Shown: one piece after another, positions 39,512-49,753 of the stretch
How the letters are laid out: the number at the start of each line of letters is the position of its first letter
Position numbering within the stretch: position 1 is the first letter of the stretch
Assembly: GCA_020466095.1 (NCBI GenBank)
Contig: CM035807.1
Location: forward strand, 24,613,881-24,677,880
DNA: 64,000 nt
Source of the DNA: Chlorops oryzae
Lineage: Eukaryota > Arthropoda > Insecta > Diptera > Chloropidae
Reading direction: 5' to 3'
Made by a program: the position numbers and the translations under genes
Notes under the pieces: generated by a model
The model's input: the letters and a program-made list of their open reading frames with translations, nothing else
Databases searched by the model: none
What the model was told of the DNA's origin: nothing

Positions 39512-41355
39512 CACAGTGTAACGTCCCCATACATGTCGTGGCCAAAAATAGAAGGAAGTCGTAGAGCAATGAACTTTGGCATCGACGTTTATTTGAATAA
39601 AAAAAAAAATTTGGAAAAAATCTTGAAATCCGTCGACTGCCACGCCCACCTCCCATATAACTCAACATGCCAAAATCGTGAGTTTTTGACCTAGGGACTT
39701 GAAATTCGGCACACACCTTTTTTCCTTAGTCATAAAAAAATTAAATTGTAAAAATTCCACGCCTACTTTTTTCCCTACGCCCCTTCAAAGCTCGTAAAAA
39801 ATCAAGTTCTTAACCCATGCATCAAAAATTCAAGGTCAATAAAATTGAGTAAGTTTTAATATATTTGTAAAGCCCAAATACTGATTATTTATAATATATA
39901 AGCAACCGAAGTGTAGACTCCACCCCCCAAAAAATATGGTCCTCCAAAAACAGGAAAAATCTAAGGAAAAAATCACAGTAATTGCATCTCTTTGAATTTC
40001 GTTATGTTTACTGGTGTGCATGCGAGTATGCCCAAATAAAATATTTTCAATTCAATTCAAAAATTTTACTTAAATATAAAAGGGTTTTTTTTAAATAATT
40101 AGGTTCAAAATAATACAAATGATAAAATAAATAAGCGTTTTAGTGGCTGTCACTTTCATGGGAAAAGTCTAATGACAAATCGCTTGAAACAAAGTAGGTA
40201 AGGTCTTCGAGGACTGTGTCTTCATCATCCTCAGTTTCTAAAATCTCTTGGATGGATTTTAGAAAACGTCAATGGCTTTACCAAGACGTTGATTTTTACT
40301 ACATAACCTCCTCTCAGCTGTAATCAATGGTTCCGATGATAAAAGAAAATACGCTATAAGGTTTTTGTTGCAGAGCTCTCTTTAGTTTTTCCTTGTTTTT
40401 TCTAACCGAAACTTTCGAAACTCTTTATGTTGAGCCTCGAGTGCCTTTTCGGTCAAAAAACCAATTGGTATACTGAAATATTTAATTATATCGCAACCAT
40501 TAACTAGAATATTATGAACAGTAACTGGCATGTAGAACCATGAATATTTTGCAATGTAAATTGAGTTTGTTTCTTCTTATAGCTTTCGAAAAGTTATACT
40601 GTTTATTTTTCTACCGCTAGAGAGTTGTTGGTAAAGTTAAAGAAAATACTGGTTTTTATAATTTATGTAGCTATATTAAATACTGGTTTTTTTTTTACAT
40701 TGTTATATTTAAATATAACAAATATAATTTTATTAAATTAAATTATAATTTATAGAGCTCCCTAATAACCGAATTTGAAAAAAACAATAAATTTCAACTA
40801 AAAGCTTTTTTCAAAATGCATTTAAAAAATTTTGGGCAAGTTGGGGCAAAATTTAGTTTTTGATTATTATGGTACACAATTCCACCTTTCACCTATCATG
40901 TGCAATAAGTCCCAGACCGGCCAAACCCAATTTATTAGATATTTTCTGCTGAATTTTTAAAACAATTTATTTTTCTAACTTTTCTTAAAGGTTTTTTCCA
41001 TTTAGTGGCGTAAACACAGTATAAAGCATAGAGTATTTAAAATATATCTCCTCAATTCAAAAATAATCAGCCTTACAGAAAATGTATTACGCATTAAATT
41101 TTTTTTTTTTTCAATTCAATTCAATGAAATTACACTAGTTTAAAAACGGGCGAGAAAAATGATACTTTCATGTAAAATTTCAATAATTTACAATTCTCTA
41201 CTTTGAGGGCCCTAAAACACTAGAAGATGAGTTTCATTTTGTCTCAAAATTTTTGAGAGCTCTAATGAAATATTTTCCAATGAATTTGCATTAAAATTTC
41301 TTTATATATCTCCCATCACCTTTTTTCCCTTTTCGGCCGCTCACGTTACACTGTG
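39512..41355 (-). mobile_element. Transib-superfamily DNA transposon remnant with RSS-like ends
   Basis: Both ends read CACAGTGTAACG inward (39512-39523; 41344-41355 as complement). CACAGTG is the Transib terminal heptamer and equals the RAG recombination signal heptamer. Flanking 5-mers are CGGCA (39507-39511) and CGACA (41356-41360), a 4/5 match consistent with the 5-base GC-rich target duplication of Transib. Inside, on the minus strand at about 40262-40600, is a decayed reading frame resembling the C-terminal part of Transib transposases (WFYMPVTVHNILVNG, then GFLTEKALEAQHKEFRKFR, then LLSSEPLIT). The N-terminal and most catalytic parts are gone, so the copy is internally deleted. The left third (39560-40200) is AT-rich and may include other insertions. 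A GA microsatellite abuts the left end. Confidence 0.72.
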
Positions 41356-41436
41356 CGACATGTGCCCCGCATCAAATAAATATCAATCAAAATTTTTGAA
41401 CTCAACTCATATGTATGAGTACGGAAAGAGTCATAT
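39880..41436. repeat. Direct duplication, copy A (contains Transib 3' portion and flank)
   Basis: Similar, in the same orientation and order, to 41950-43223. Shared anchors include a stretch around 40007-40033 (GTGTGCATGCGAGTATGCCC), the ACACAGTATAAAGCATAGAG region near 41011, the ACAATTCTCTACTTTGAGGG region near 41190, and the terminal CACTGTGCGACATGTGCCCC near 41351. Similarity runs past the Transib right end for about 80 bases. Confidence 0.85.
40262..40600 (-). pseudogene. Transib-like transposase, C-terminal fragment
   Basis: A minus-strand frame of about 110 codons read from about 40600 down to 40262, with one in-frame stop at 40382-40384 and a terminating stop at 40259-40261. Residues visible in order: YSWFYMPVTVHNILVNG, CDIIKYFSIPIGFLTEKALE, AQHKEFRKFRLEKTRKN, stop, then RELCNKNLIAYFLLSSEPLI and TAERRLCSK. 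The pattern of a VH..L.HG-type helix followed by EA...KEFR..R...TRK.SR and L..SSDP-like motifs is what I recall for the C-terminus of Transib transposases, relatives of RAG1. The assignment is from memory of the family, supported independently by the CACAGTG ends. The fragment lacks any start and cannot be functional. A more decayed copy of the same stretch lies at about 42200-42480. Confidence 0.62.
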
Positions 41437-41949
41437 CCCAGTCGGCAATCCGCTCAGGCATGAATTTGTTCTTCAATGAATTCATCGATGAAATAACTGA
41501 AAATTGTAATGTCGAAAAGATTCATGCATAGTAAGGCAAACATTCAGCTATAGCGGACCGAGCAGTTTTAAGGCAGCCGGTCTATTTTCTTAAGAACCAT
41601 AAAACCATAAAAGAAGAGAAAAAAAAAATATATCCTTAAAAAACTTCTCGGTCCGCTTTCGGTGAATTTTTGCCTTACTGTACCTGAATTTTTTCGTATG
41701 AACCGAAACTGTAGAAAAAACGCATAAGCTTTAGATCATTGAAAAAATCTGCTCCGCATACTAAATTATCCGCATTAAACTAAACATGCAAATTTTTTCA
41801 GAATAGTAGCTGAAATCGGAAATTTTTCCTAGTCAGAAAAAACATAAGTAAAATTCAGTTTTTAGTTTCCTCCCTTCAACTATAAAAATATTTTTTAACT
41901 GATCAAAATCATGTCAATAAATGAGTCAAGTACATCCGATAAATTGCAA

Positions 41950-43223
41950 CACGATCGGGTTATTTATATATATAAGAACATTTAGATTCCACCAAAAAAA
42001 TGTCCCAAAAATAAAAATATCTTAAGGAAAATAATCACTAATTGCATTAATCGTTACTGTTTGCTGGTTGCATGCGAAATATGCCCGTAAATTAACTATT
42101 ATTCAATTCAATCACTTGAAAATTTACATAAATATACGTTTTTTTATAATTAGGTCATTAGAAACTGTAAAAAAATAGGTTTTAGGGCTTATTTCTGGAA
42201 ATCTATGACAATAGCATTGCAGAAAGTTTCAGGACTGGTAAAAAAATCCTGGATGATTCTTAAAAGACGTCAATAGGCTACAAAGTGATTTTTACAGCAA
42301 CCAGAACAATGGTCCGATCGTAAAAATACTATATTTAAGCTTTTATTTTACTTGTTAACGAAATTAAACTTTTTGTTGTATCTCAAAAAAACCAATTGAG
42401 TATATGAATATTTTAATTATATCGAACATTACTATATTATAAATAAGCTAGACCAGATTGCAAGAAATGAGTTTTTCTCTTAAGCTTTGAAGTTACTTTT
42501 ATTATACGTAGAGATTTTGGAAAAAAACTGGTTTTTAAGTTATAAGATATTACAATACTGTTTTTGTTTTTACATTTTTAATTAAATATACAAACTAATT
42601 TTGAATATAAATTAAAAATCTTTGACTCCCTTACCGATTTATAAATTCAACTGCCAAAACTTATTTGCAGCAATTAGTTTTTGACTATATGAATTCCAAC
42701 AATCTTGTTCATAAGTCATTGACGCAAATTCGCAATTGTATGTAATATTTTTGCTGCAATTTTAACAATATCAGTCTTAAAGGTTCTTTCATCTATGCCT
42801 AAACACAGTATAAGCATAGAGCTATTTAAAGTATATCTTCCGCGATTGCAGGAAAATAATAGCCTTACAGATGTATTACGCATTAAATTTCTTTTTTTTC
42901 AATTCGAAGCTTTCAATGAAATTACACTAGTTTAAAATACGGCGAGAAAAATGATATTTCATGTTAAATTTCAATAATTTACAATTCTCTACTTTGAGGG
43001 CCTAAAACAATAGAAGATGATCATTTTGTCTAAAATTTTTTGAGAGCTCTAATGAAATATTTTCCAATGATTTTCCATTAAAATTTCTTTACATATCTCA
43101 CATCACCTTTTTCCCCTTTTCGGCCGCTCAAGTTACACTGTGCGACATGTGCCCCGCATTAAATAAATATCAATCAATATTTTTGGGCTCAACTCATATG
43201 TATGAGTACGGAAAGAGTCATAT
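41950..43223. repeat. Direct duplication, copy B (shorter, many small deletions)
   Basis: Second copy of 39880-41436, about 280 bases shorter. Differences are dominated by losses of 1-4 bases (for example GGGCCCTAAAACACTAG versus GGGCCTAAAACAATAG) as well as substitutions. It carries the right Transib terminus (ends 43142) and the same flank through ACGGAAAGAGTCATAT, but no left terminus was seen. The 41437-41949 spacer between copies shows nothing recognisable. Confidence 0.8.
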
Positions 43224-45254
43224 ATGTCTCTAATATTGGCTCCTTTGGTATACGATTTCGGACTCATATGGGACGACTTTGGCAAGAAGAGAAGCACGTT
43301 CAATTTTGACTCTTAAATGATCTCATTATGAGAGCTCACACTTCAAATAAGGATTCACAAATGTCTCACTAAGGGCTTCGAAGGATCGCTGGCAAGCAAT
43401 ACGTAGTCCCTTTCAATTCCAGTTGAAAAGCTTTCACTGTATCTTTATATAAATAGCTTTTTAAGAAGCACTCAAAACTTTCCGCCTATCTGGTATTTCA
43501 ATGTTTCAATGAGTAAAAATGTACAACAAGGAAAACTGACGTCAATTTTATCAACTTTTGTTATACTTTCTATTTTTTTTTTTTTTTTTTGCAATATTTT
43601 CTTTTTGGCTTCACTTTTGGGAGGGACAAGAAACATTTCTTCGAATATATTAACCGCCATTCAATCGCATTTGCTTAGAAAAAGAAAATGCCCTTAATGA
43701 CATACCAAAAGTGTATATTTTTTACTCAAAGATAAAATTAAAATTCCACATAGAAAATGACAATGTGACTTTTTTTCTCATCCTTTTTTTATGAGGTTTT
43801 TTTCTGTCTAGGGTTTTTTTACTATTCTGTCGTGCAACGTCTTTGTTCTTCCTACTAACACTTGTATGACGTTTTTACTTATGCCGATAACACTGGCCGC
43901 GCTTCCACTCTAAAAGGCGTCCAGCAGCAGCGGCAGCAGAAGCCGAGTCAGACGAAGCTTCAGTTTCAACATTTACTGGAAATAATTTATGCGAAAGTCA
44001 CTTTTTCTGCTTTGCAAAAAAGAAAACACAAGAAAAAAGTAAATGAGAGAGGAAAAATATGGATCTAATTCGGGCTAGCAATGGCGCTAAAGTGTTGCAG
44101 TCGCCATTGCGTCGGCCATGTGCGGCATAAAGTTATATAATTTTGTTGTGCATAAAACTTCATCTTGTTCCAAATTATTCCCAAGTCATCTATCATTAAT
44201 GGCTGTCCGCATGAAAAGAACAAACGCAAAAGACCTACACACAAAAGTAAAAAAAAGAGCCCCAACAATTTCTCAAGTAATGTGTGTGTGCTCGCTTGCA
44301 GTCAAATTTGTTCGAGCATTCTTTCCAGAAAATAAACTTACCTTACCGTGATTTAAACAGGTATTTTCGAGCAAGAATTCAACATTTCCGTTTAGTTCAA
44401 AGCTTAGGCATAACACGAGCGAAGTCATCTTAGGCTTAGGAATTTAAAATGAACTGCCTCGGAGAATTGATAAATTACGTTATTGTTAGACTTGGGCGTT
44501 TTGAAAGGTAAATTGCTCTACATTAACCTCAAGGCTGTCTGTATGACGGCAAAAGGACATTTGAACCCTTAGGTCATATTTTTCATCACAAAACTCTTTG
44601 AATGTTTTAAATTTGAAAATTGTGTACCTACCAAAAAAAAAAAAAAATATTTTTGCGGTCTAGCATATGACGTATGTATATCTGTTTTTGAAAAAAAAAA
44701 AAAAAAATCTACGAAGAAAAAAGGAAGCTTGAAAGCCCGGAAGCTGACTTTCGATGCTTTTTTTTAGCTGTCTTCACGTTAAAAGTGCAGTAAATTTTGT
44801 TTACTCAAAAGTTTATTTAGAAATTGTCTATTCAAGCGTGTCTCTGCGATTGTGCTTTCGCACTTCGGGGCGCATAAAACTTTTTATTGATCTATGAATT
44901 CCATGGCGGAGTGATAAGTATGATTGGATTTTTAATATGCATGGAGAATTGAGAGAATTGAGCTCGTTATTGAGCAGGGGGGCGAAGAATTAAGTTTGCG
45001 TAATAAATGGCGGAATTTTACGAAATTCAATAGATTGAACCAAGCGAGAAATAATTTTCTTGTTCGATTGGAAATTGTTTTGCTCAACTTTTGCTCTGGT
45101 GCTGAGATATTAATTTGGGAATTTTCACCCAAACGAAGTAAGCCAAGCCAACTGAACTCACATTATTGAAGGTGCCATAAAAAGCACAGGGCAGTATTCA
45201 GCAAAAGCGCAAACAGCGAAGCTGTCTTGAGGGCTCTACGCTCTCAACGTTAAT
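43224..45254. other. Non-coding DNA, no gene seen
   Basis: A short CAG-rich frame at 43862-44068 has no domain or splice context. Poly-A runs at 44634-44647 and 44691-44707. Confidence 0.55.
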
Positions 45255-45425
45255 ACAGTGTACTCTCTTCTTGAGGATACTCCTCTTAAGCGGGCACCCC
45301 TCTTAAACGGACATTTTTTGAATGCTCTAGTGCTCCTGCTTATCAAACAGTTTCCTCTTCAGCAGGCACCTTTGTTAAGCAGATATATTTTTTCGGTCCA
45401 GTAGGTGTCCGCTTAAGAGGATTTT
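45255..45425. mobile_element. pogo/Tigger-like terminal-repeat remnant
   Basis: Begins after TA with CAGTGTACTCTC and contains repeated CTCTTAAGCGGGCACC-type motifs (45283-45298, 45300-45312, 45356-45370) and the inverse GGTGTCCGCTTAAGAGG at 45405-45421. Repeated CTTAAGCGGACACC motifs at both ends are a habit of pogo-class elements in insects. No transposase is present and the right terminus is decayed. Confidence 0.42.
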
Positions 45426-45732
45426 ATTAAGATAGCCCCCTAACTCAGGGGTGCGAAAAAAGAAGAGAACGAGATAAGGAACGGAACAGCCTTGGTGGTT
45501 GCTTGTTTTGGTAAGATTTTTAACATAAGTACGTTGCCATCGTATTAGACTTTAGACGGGAGGCCTAGAACAGGATGAGGAGCGAGAAAGAGTTAGAGGA
45601 ATTGTAAGAGGAGATTTTAGCAAGTGAGAGATAGAGGGTATAATGAGAGGGAGAAGAGAGGGAAAGAGGGAGTGAAGGAGAGGTGAAGAGAGGAGAAGAG
45701 AGGAGAAGACTGAGGAGAAAGAGAAGAAGAGT

Positions 45733-46434
45733 AGGAGAAGAGAGAGAAGAGAGGAGAAGAGAGGAGAAAGAGAGAGAGAGGAGAAGAGAGAGAAGAGAGG
45801 AGAAGAGAGGAGAAGAGAGAGAGAAGAGAGGAGAAGAGAGGAGAAAGAGAGGAGAAGAGAGGAGAAGAGAAGAGAGAAGAGAGGAGAAGAGAGGAGAAGA
45901 GAGGAGAAAGAGGAGGAGAAGAGAGGAGAAAGAGAGGAGAAGAGAGAGAAGAGAGGAGAAGAGAGGAAGAGAGAGAAGAGAGAAGAGAGGAGAAGAGAGG
46001 AGAAGAGAGGAGAGAGAGAGGAGAAGAGAGAGAGGAGAAGAAGAGAGAAGAGAGGAGAAGAAAGAGAGGAGAAGAGAGGAGAAGAGAGGAGAAGAGAGGA
46101 GAAGAGAGGAGAAGAGAGGAGAGAGAGAAGAAGAGAAGGAGAGAGAGGAAAGAGAGGAGAAGAGAGGAGAAGAGAGGAGAAGAGAGGAGAAGAGAGGAGA
46201 AGAGAGGAGAAGAGGAGAAGAGAAGAGAGAAGAGAGGAGAAGAGAGGAAGAGAGGAGAGGAGAAAAGGAGAAGGAGAGAAGAGAGAGAGAGAGAAAGAGA
46301 GGAGAGAGAGGAGAGGAAGAGAAGAGAAGAGAGAGGAGAGAGAGGAGAGAGAGAAGAGGAGAGAGAGGAGGAGAGAGGAGAGGAGAGGAGAGGAGAGGAG
46401 AGAGAAGGAGAGAAGAGAGAGAGAGAGAGGAGAG
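45733..46434. repeat. 702-base uninterrupted homopurine tract, GAGGAGAAGA-type repeat
   Basis: No C or T occurs between the T at 45732 and the T at 46435. The core is a 10-base unit AGAGGAGAAG in imperfect tandem, with GA and GGA variants; purine-rich flanks extend to about 45560 and 46465. Long Arg/Glu and Ser/Leu frames on the two strands are artefacts of the composition. Confidence 0.95.
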
Positions 46435-46465
46435 TGAGGAGAGAAGAGAGGTGAGGAGAAAATAT

Positions 46466-48100
46466 TTTGAGAAACATTCAAAATGTTGCCTATGATTAGT
46501 CCTGCCAGAACACAGGGGCGGTATATCTCTTTTCTCTCAGCCCAATCCGTTCCTGGAGACGAGTGACTAAGCTTCTTGTTCATGTTCTCACTTGAACTGT
46601 GCAAAATTCTAAGTCGCACCTTATGTTAACATTGGACTTAAGTGAGCTTTTTGGGTTCGTACTTTTTAAGTTGGTTCAAGGTGCGACCGTTTCACATTTC
46701 GCCATTGAAAGAACCTTTTCTTTTTGCTCTCCTTCTCTCTCAATGGGTTAAGTATTGCATTTTTATGTGCAATCAAAATTCAAGTGTACTCATTCGTATT
46801 TTCACTGCTTCGATGGAACAAAAAAAGAGGAATGAAAAAAGAAATGAAATAAAGAATAAGAAAAATAGAAAGAGAAAATGGAGTAGAGGAAAATCTGGCT
46901 ATAAAAATCAAAGAATCCAGGCAGCATTCAATTCGCCGTGCGCGCCATTCAACTGTAACGTATTGCAGTTGCAATGAGATTCGCATCCTTTTTCCATTTT
47001 TTTATTTTCTGTTTTTCCTTTTTCGTTTCTTCCTCTTGTGATTTCATTCCTTTCAGCGTTTTATCCTTCGCTATATATTTTTCCTTTTTTTTCCTTTATT
47101 ACTCAACATAGAATTCCGTTTTGGAAAATGCATGAAAAGTCAATTTTCAAGCTTGGCTTCTTTGGAAGTTTTATTTCACCTGCGGTGAACTTGGAGCTTC
47201 TTCCTGTTCGGCTGCTTTAAGTAATCGTCGCTATGAATAAATAGCAGCGACCCGACCCGAAAAGGCGAAATTCAGTTTACTCGTTTTATTATTATTTTTT
47301 TTTTTTGTTATCGCTGTAAATCACAGTCGTTAAGTTTGTAACACTTTGAGTGGAGAATGGAAACCTCTTGACTGAGTTTGATTGTTCTCAAGGATAATGG
47401 TATCGAAATGGTCAGGGTACGAATGCGTTTATTGCTTAAATCGTTAAATCTATCCTTTTTATTGTGACTCCTTTCTGTGTTGTTGTCCCCCTTTTCCTTT
47501 TCGATCTTAAGTTGATCAAAATAAACTGAAGGTATACAAAGTTGTGTCTTTTTTCGATAAGTGCCGGTAAGTTTATAAGGGAATATAGAAGAGATTTCCG
47601 TCTTTTACAATTCAGGGCTTTCATCGCTTAGTGGTAGACCACTCCCATTGACGCATTAGTAATGAATGGGAAAAAAGTGAAGCTTTGGACTCATATGGGC
47701 TTTAACGTCACATACATTCTATGGCTATAATGATGAGATCAGACCTCAATCTCGAGTTTTTGAGCAATTGCTCAGTTTGATAAGCAAGAAGAATACTTGA
47801 CCTAATTGGGTATTAAAGCTTTATCTCGATTGACTCAAGTCAGAGATCCATCTCATTTTTATGCATGCGACTCTATATTTTATATGGCTTTAGTGAATGT
47901 GGTTTAAGACAAGCCGAGGTTGTAATTAACCCTTCAAAAGACCAAAGAAATAAGCTAGTTTGCACAAATCCTCTGATCATTCTTGATTCGATATTTTCCC
48001 AATAATTTTTGGAGTATATGCTTTTATTCCCATATCAGAGGGTCTTGCTGGCTTAGGAAGCCATTCTGATCATCTATGTTCACTTAAGTTTTTGTAAATA
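46466..48100. other. Non-coding DNA, no gene seen
   Basis: Purine-rich stretch 46815-46890 and T-rich 46985-47100. An A-box-like TAGTGGTAGA at 47631 has no B box. Confidence 0.55.
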
Positions 48101-49751
48101 CACTGGCATGCACTTGAATAGGGACACGAATTTTTAAACAAATATGCAGCTATTAAAGTGAAACTAAAAGACTGTTACTAACAAGAAAATTTTTTTATTT
48201 TCCTTATTGTATTGTGTATCAAGTACAGAAAAAAAAAATTTGTTCAGCCAAGGGGTTTTTGTAAAAAAAAACTTTTTGTGAAAGTTCTTCGAAAAATGAG
48301 CACTTTTTATGCAGAATTTGAATAGGGACAGTAACCTGCAATACTGTATACGTGGTATACGTAAGAAAATATTTGATTTTATTAAATTTTTTTAATTAAA
48401 AGAAAATTTCAATATATACATTTATAAGCAATATTTATTTAGTAATGTGTGGGACCACCATTCTTCGAAATAACTTCATAGATTCTGTCACTAAGAGAAT
48501 CATACAGAGATTTCAAATAACTCAAGGATATCTCACTCCAGGCTGCTTTGATGGCAACTGTTAATGACTGTATGTCATCGTATTGTTTTCCAGACTCACA
48601 CATTTTCTTAGTCATCCATCCCCATACATTCTCAATTATATTGAGATCAGGCGAATAAGGTGGCCAATCCACTAAAGCAACGTTTTGCCTCTGAATCCAG
48701 CTTTTTACCACTCGAGCTGTGTAAATCGGAGCATTATCCTGCTGGAAAGTCCACGGTAATAGTCCAAAAATATTATTCATTTCCGGAAATGCTTTCTCAA
48801 GCAAGGCTTTATAGTGAACTGTATTCATTTTACTTGATATAAATTGCAGTTGAGACGTTCCGTAGTATGAAATAGCACCCCACACCATAACACCTTTCTC
48901 ACGACTATGGTGGCGTGTCAAGAAGTGTTCTTCCTTTCGAAGGTCATGGAAATAATAGTTAACCCATCAGGTCCATCTAAATTGAAGCGTTTTTCATCTG
49001 AAAAAACGACGGTATGCCATTCGTTTTTCCAAGTCATGTGATTTGGACCAAAAACTTTGCGAGAATCCTTACGTTGGTGGGCAAGTGGTGGTTTTTTCTT
49101 TAATTTTAATCTTTTTAGATGTTCAGCTTTACGAATAACTCTTCGGACAGTGTCAACACTAGCTTCAATACCCAAATTTGAACGGATTTGGCAGCAGAAC
49201 AGTGTGAATTTGAAGCTTCTCCAACTATTCGTCGCTCCTCAGTAACTGAAAGTACTTTCTTGATGCGCCCTTTCATATTATTTCCATAACTTGACGCATT
49301 TTTGAGAAAATTGCATACCGCATTTTTGCTTCTCCCAATTTTTTGAGCGATTTTTCCGTTGGAAAAATTGCACTCCTTAAAAGCAATTATTTTCCCATTT
49401 TCTTCGGATGTAAGAGTTTTACCGCGACCCATTTTATTTTTTATATATTCAAAACGTATATTTGAGGACAACAAAAAACATTCGGCACGTGGCGTTTTAC
49501 CCAAAATGAAGAAATCACAGCTGTCCCTATTCAAGTGCATGCAAAAATCATGACATGCTCATCACATTTAGGAAAAAATTATAAATAAATTGAAAGGCGT
49601 AAATAGTACGGTGTCCATATTATGTCTAAAGCTGGTCACTACTATCTACGTCAGAAAAGAGCAAGACACAAGGTAATTTCAGCAAACGGCTAAGAAAACA
49701 GTGACTCCAAACTTGTAAAAATTTTTGTCTCTATTCAAGTGCATGGCAGTG
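48101..49751 (-). mobile_element. Tc3-type Tc1/mariner DNA transposon, nearly full length
   Basis: A 1651-base element flanked on both sides by TA (48099-48100 and 49752-49753), the Tc1/mariner target duplication. The terminal inverted repeats are about 36 bases with few mismatches; both ends begin CACTG.CATGCACTTGAATAG. A second, inner copy of the TTGAATAGGGACA motif occurs in the same orientation as the outer copy at each end (48320 on the left, 49532 on the right), each offset exactly 204 bases from its outer copy. Tc3 of C. elegans also has two transposase binding sites per end, so the layout fits a Tc3-like element. It carries one minus-strand transposase gene, now frameshifted, so this copy is non-autonomous. 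It lies in the 5' part of the receptor locus, about 0.9 kb upstream of the TM5 exon, transcribed in the opposite direction. Confidence 0.9.
48439..49432 (-). pseudogene. Tc3-like transposase, broken by two frameshifts
   Basis: Minus-strand transposase, about 331 codons if both breaks are ignored, close to the 329 residues of Tc3A. The likely start is the ATG at 49430-49432 (MGRGKTLTSEE), since upstream in-frame sequence does not look coding. The N-terminal part is a helix-turn-helix DNA-binding region (KIAQKIGRSKNAVCNFLK), followed by a second HTH. Catalytic triad: Asp in FSDEKRF (codon at 48996-48998), Asp in QQDNAP (48736-48738), Glu in NIIENVWG (48631-48633), 34 residues after the second Asp, giving DD34E. 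The C-terminus ends GGPTHY. Breaks: one base appears lost at about 49185-49190, just before IRSNLGIEAS, and one at about 48960-48965, after LDGPDG and before YYFHDLRKE. No other stop interrupts the three segments, so inactivation looks fairly recent. The protein would have cut and joined the element at TA sites in the nucleus. Confidence 0.9.
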
Positions 49752-49753
49752 TA

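Noticed and set aside
39206..39694. Overlapping frames of 94-147 residues across the GA repeat
   Set aside because: Low-complexity translation of the GA microsatellite joined to random flanks and the Transib end.
41356..41436. Treating the Transib right flank as part of the element because it is shared by both copies
   Set aside because: The CACAGTG terminus and the CGGCA/CGACA duplication mark the end inside the shared region; a later segmental duplication explains the shared flank more simply.
43862..44068. Gln-rich 68-residue frame with CAG repeats
   Set aside because: Short, no domain, no neighbouring exon logic; CAG/CAA repeats are common in this genome.
45552..46619. Frames of 270-355 residues (Arg/Glu-rich on plus, Ser/Leu-rich on minus)
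   Set aside because: Produced by a stop-free homopurine repeat; overlapping frames on both strands are equally long and no domain is present.
47615..47645. tRNA-like start (TTCATCGCTTAGTGGTAGACC)
   Set aside because: Resembles a D-arm/A box but no B box follows within 100 bases.
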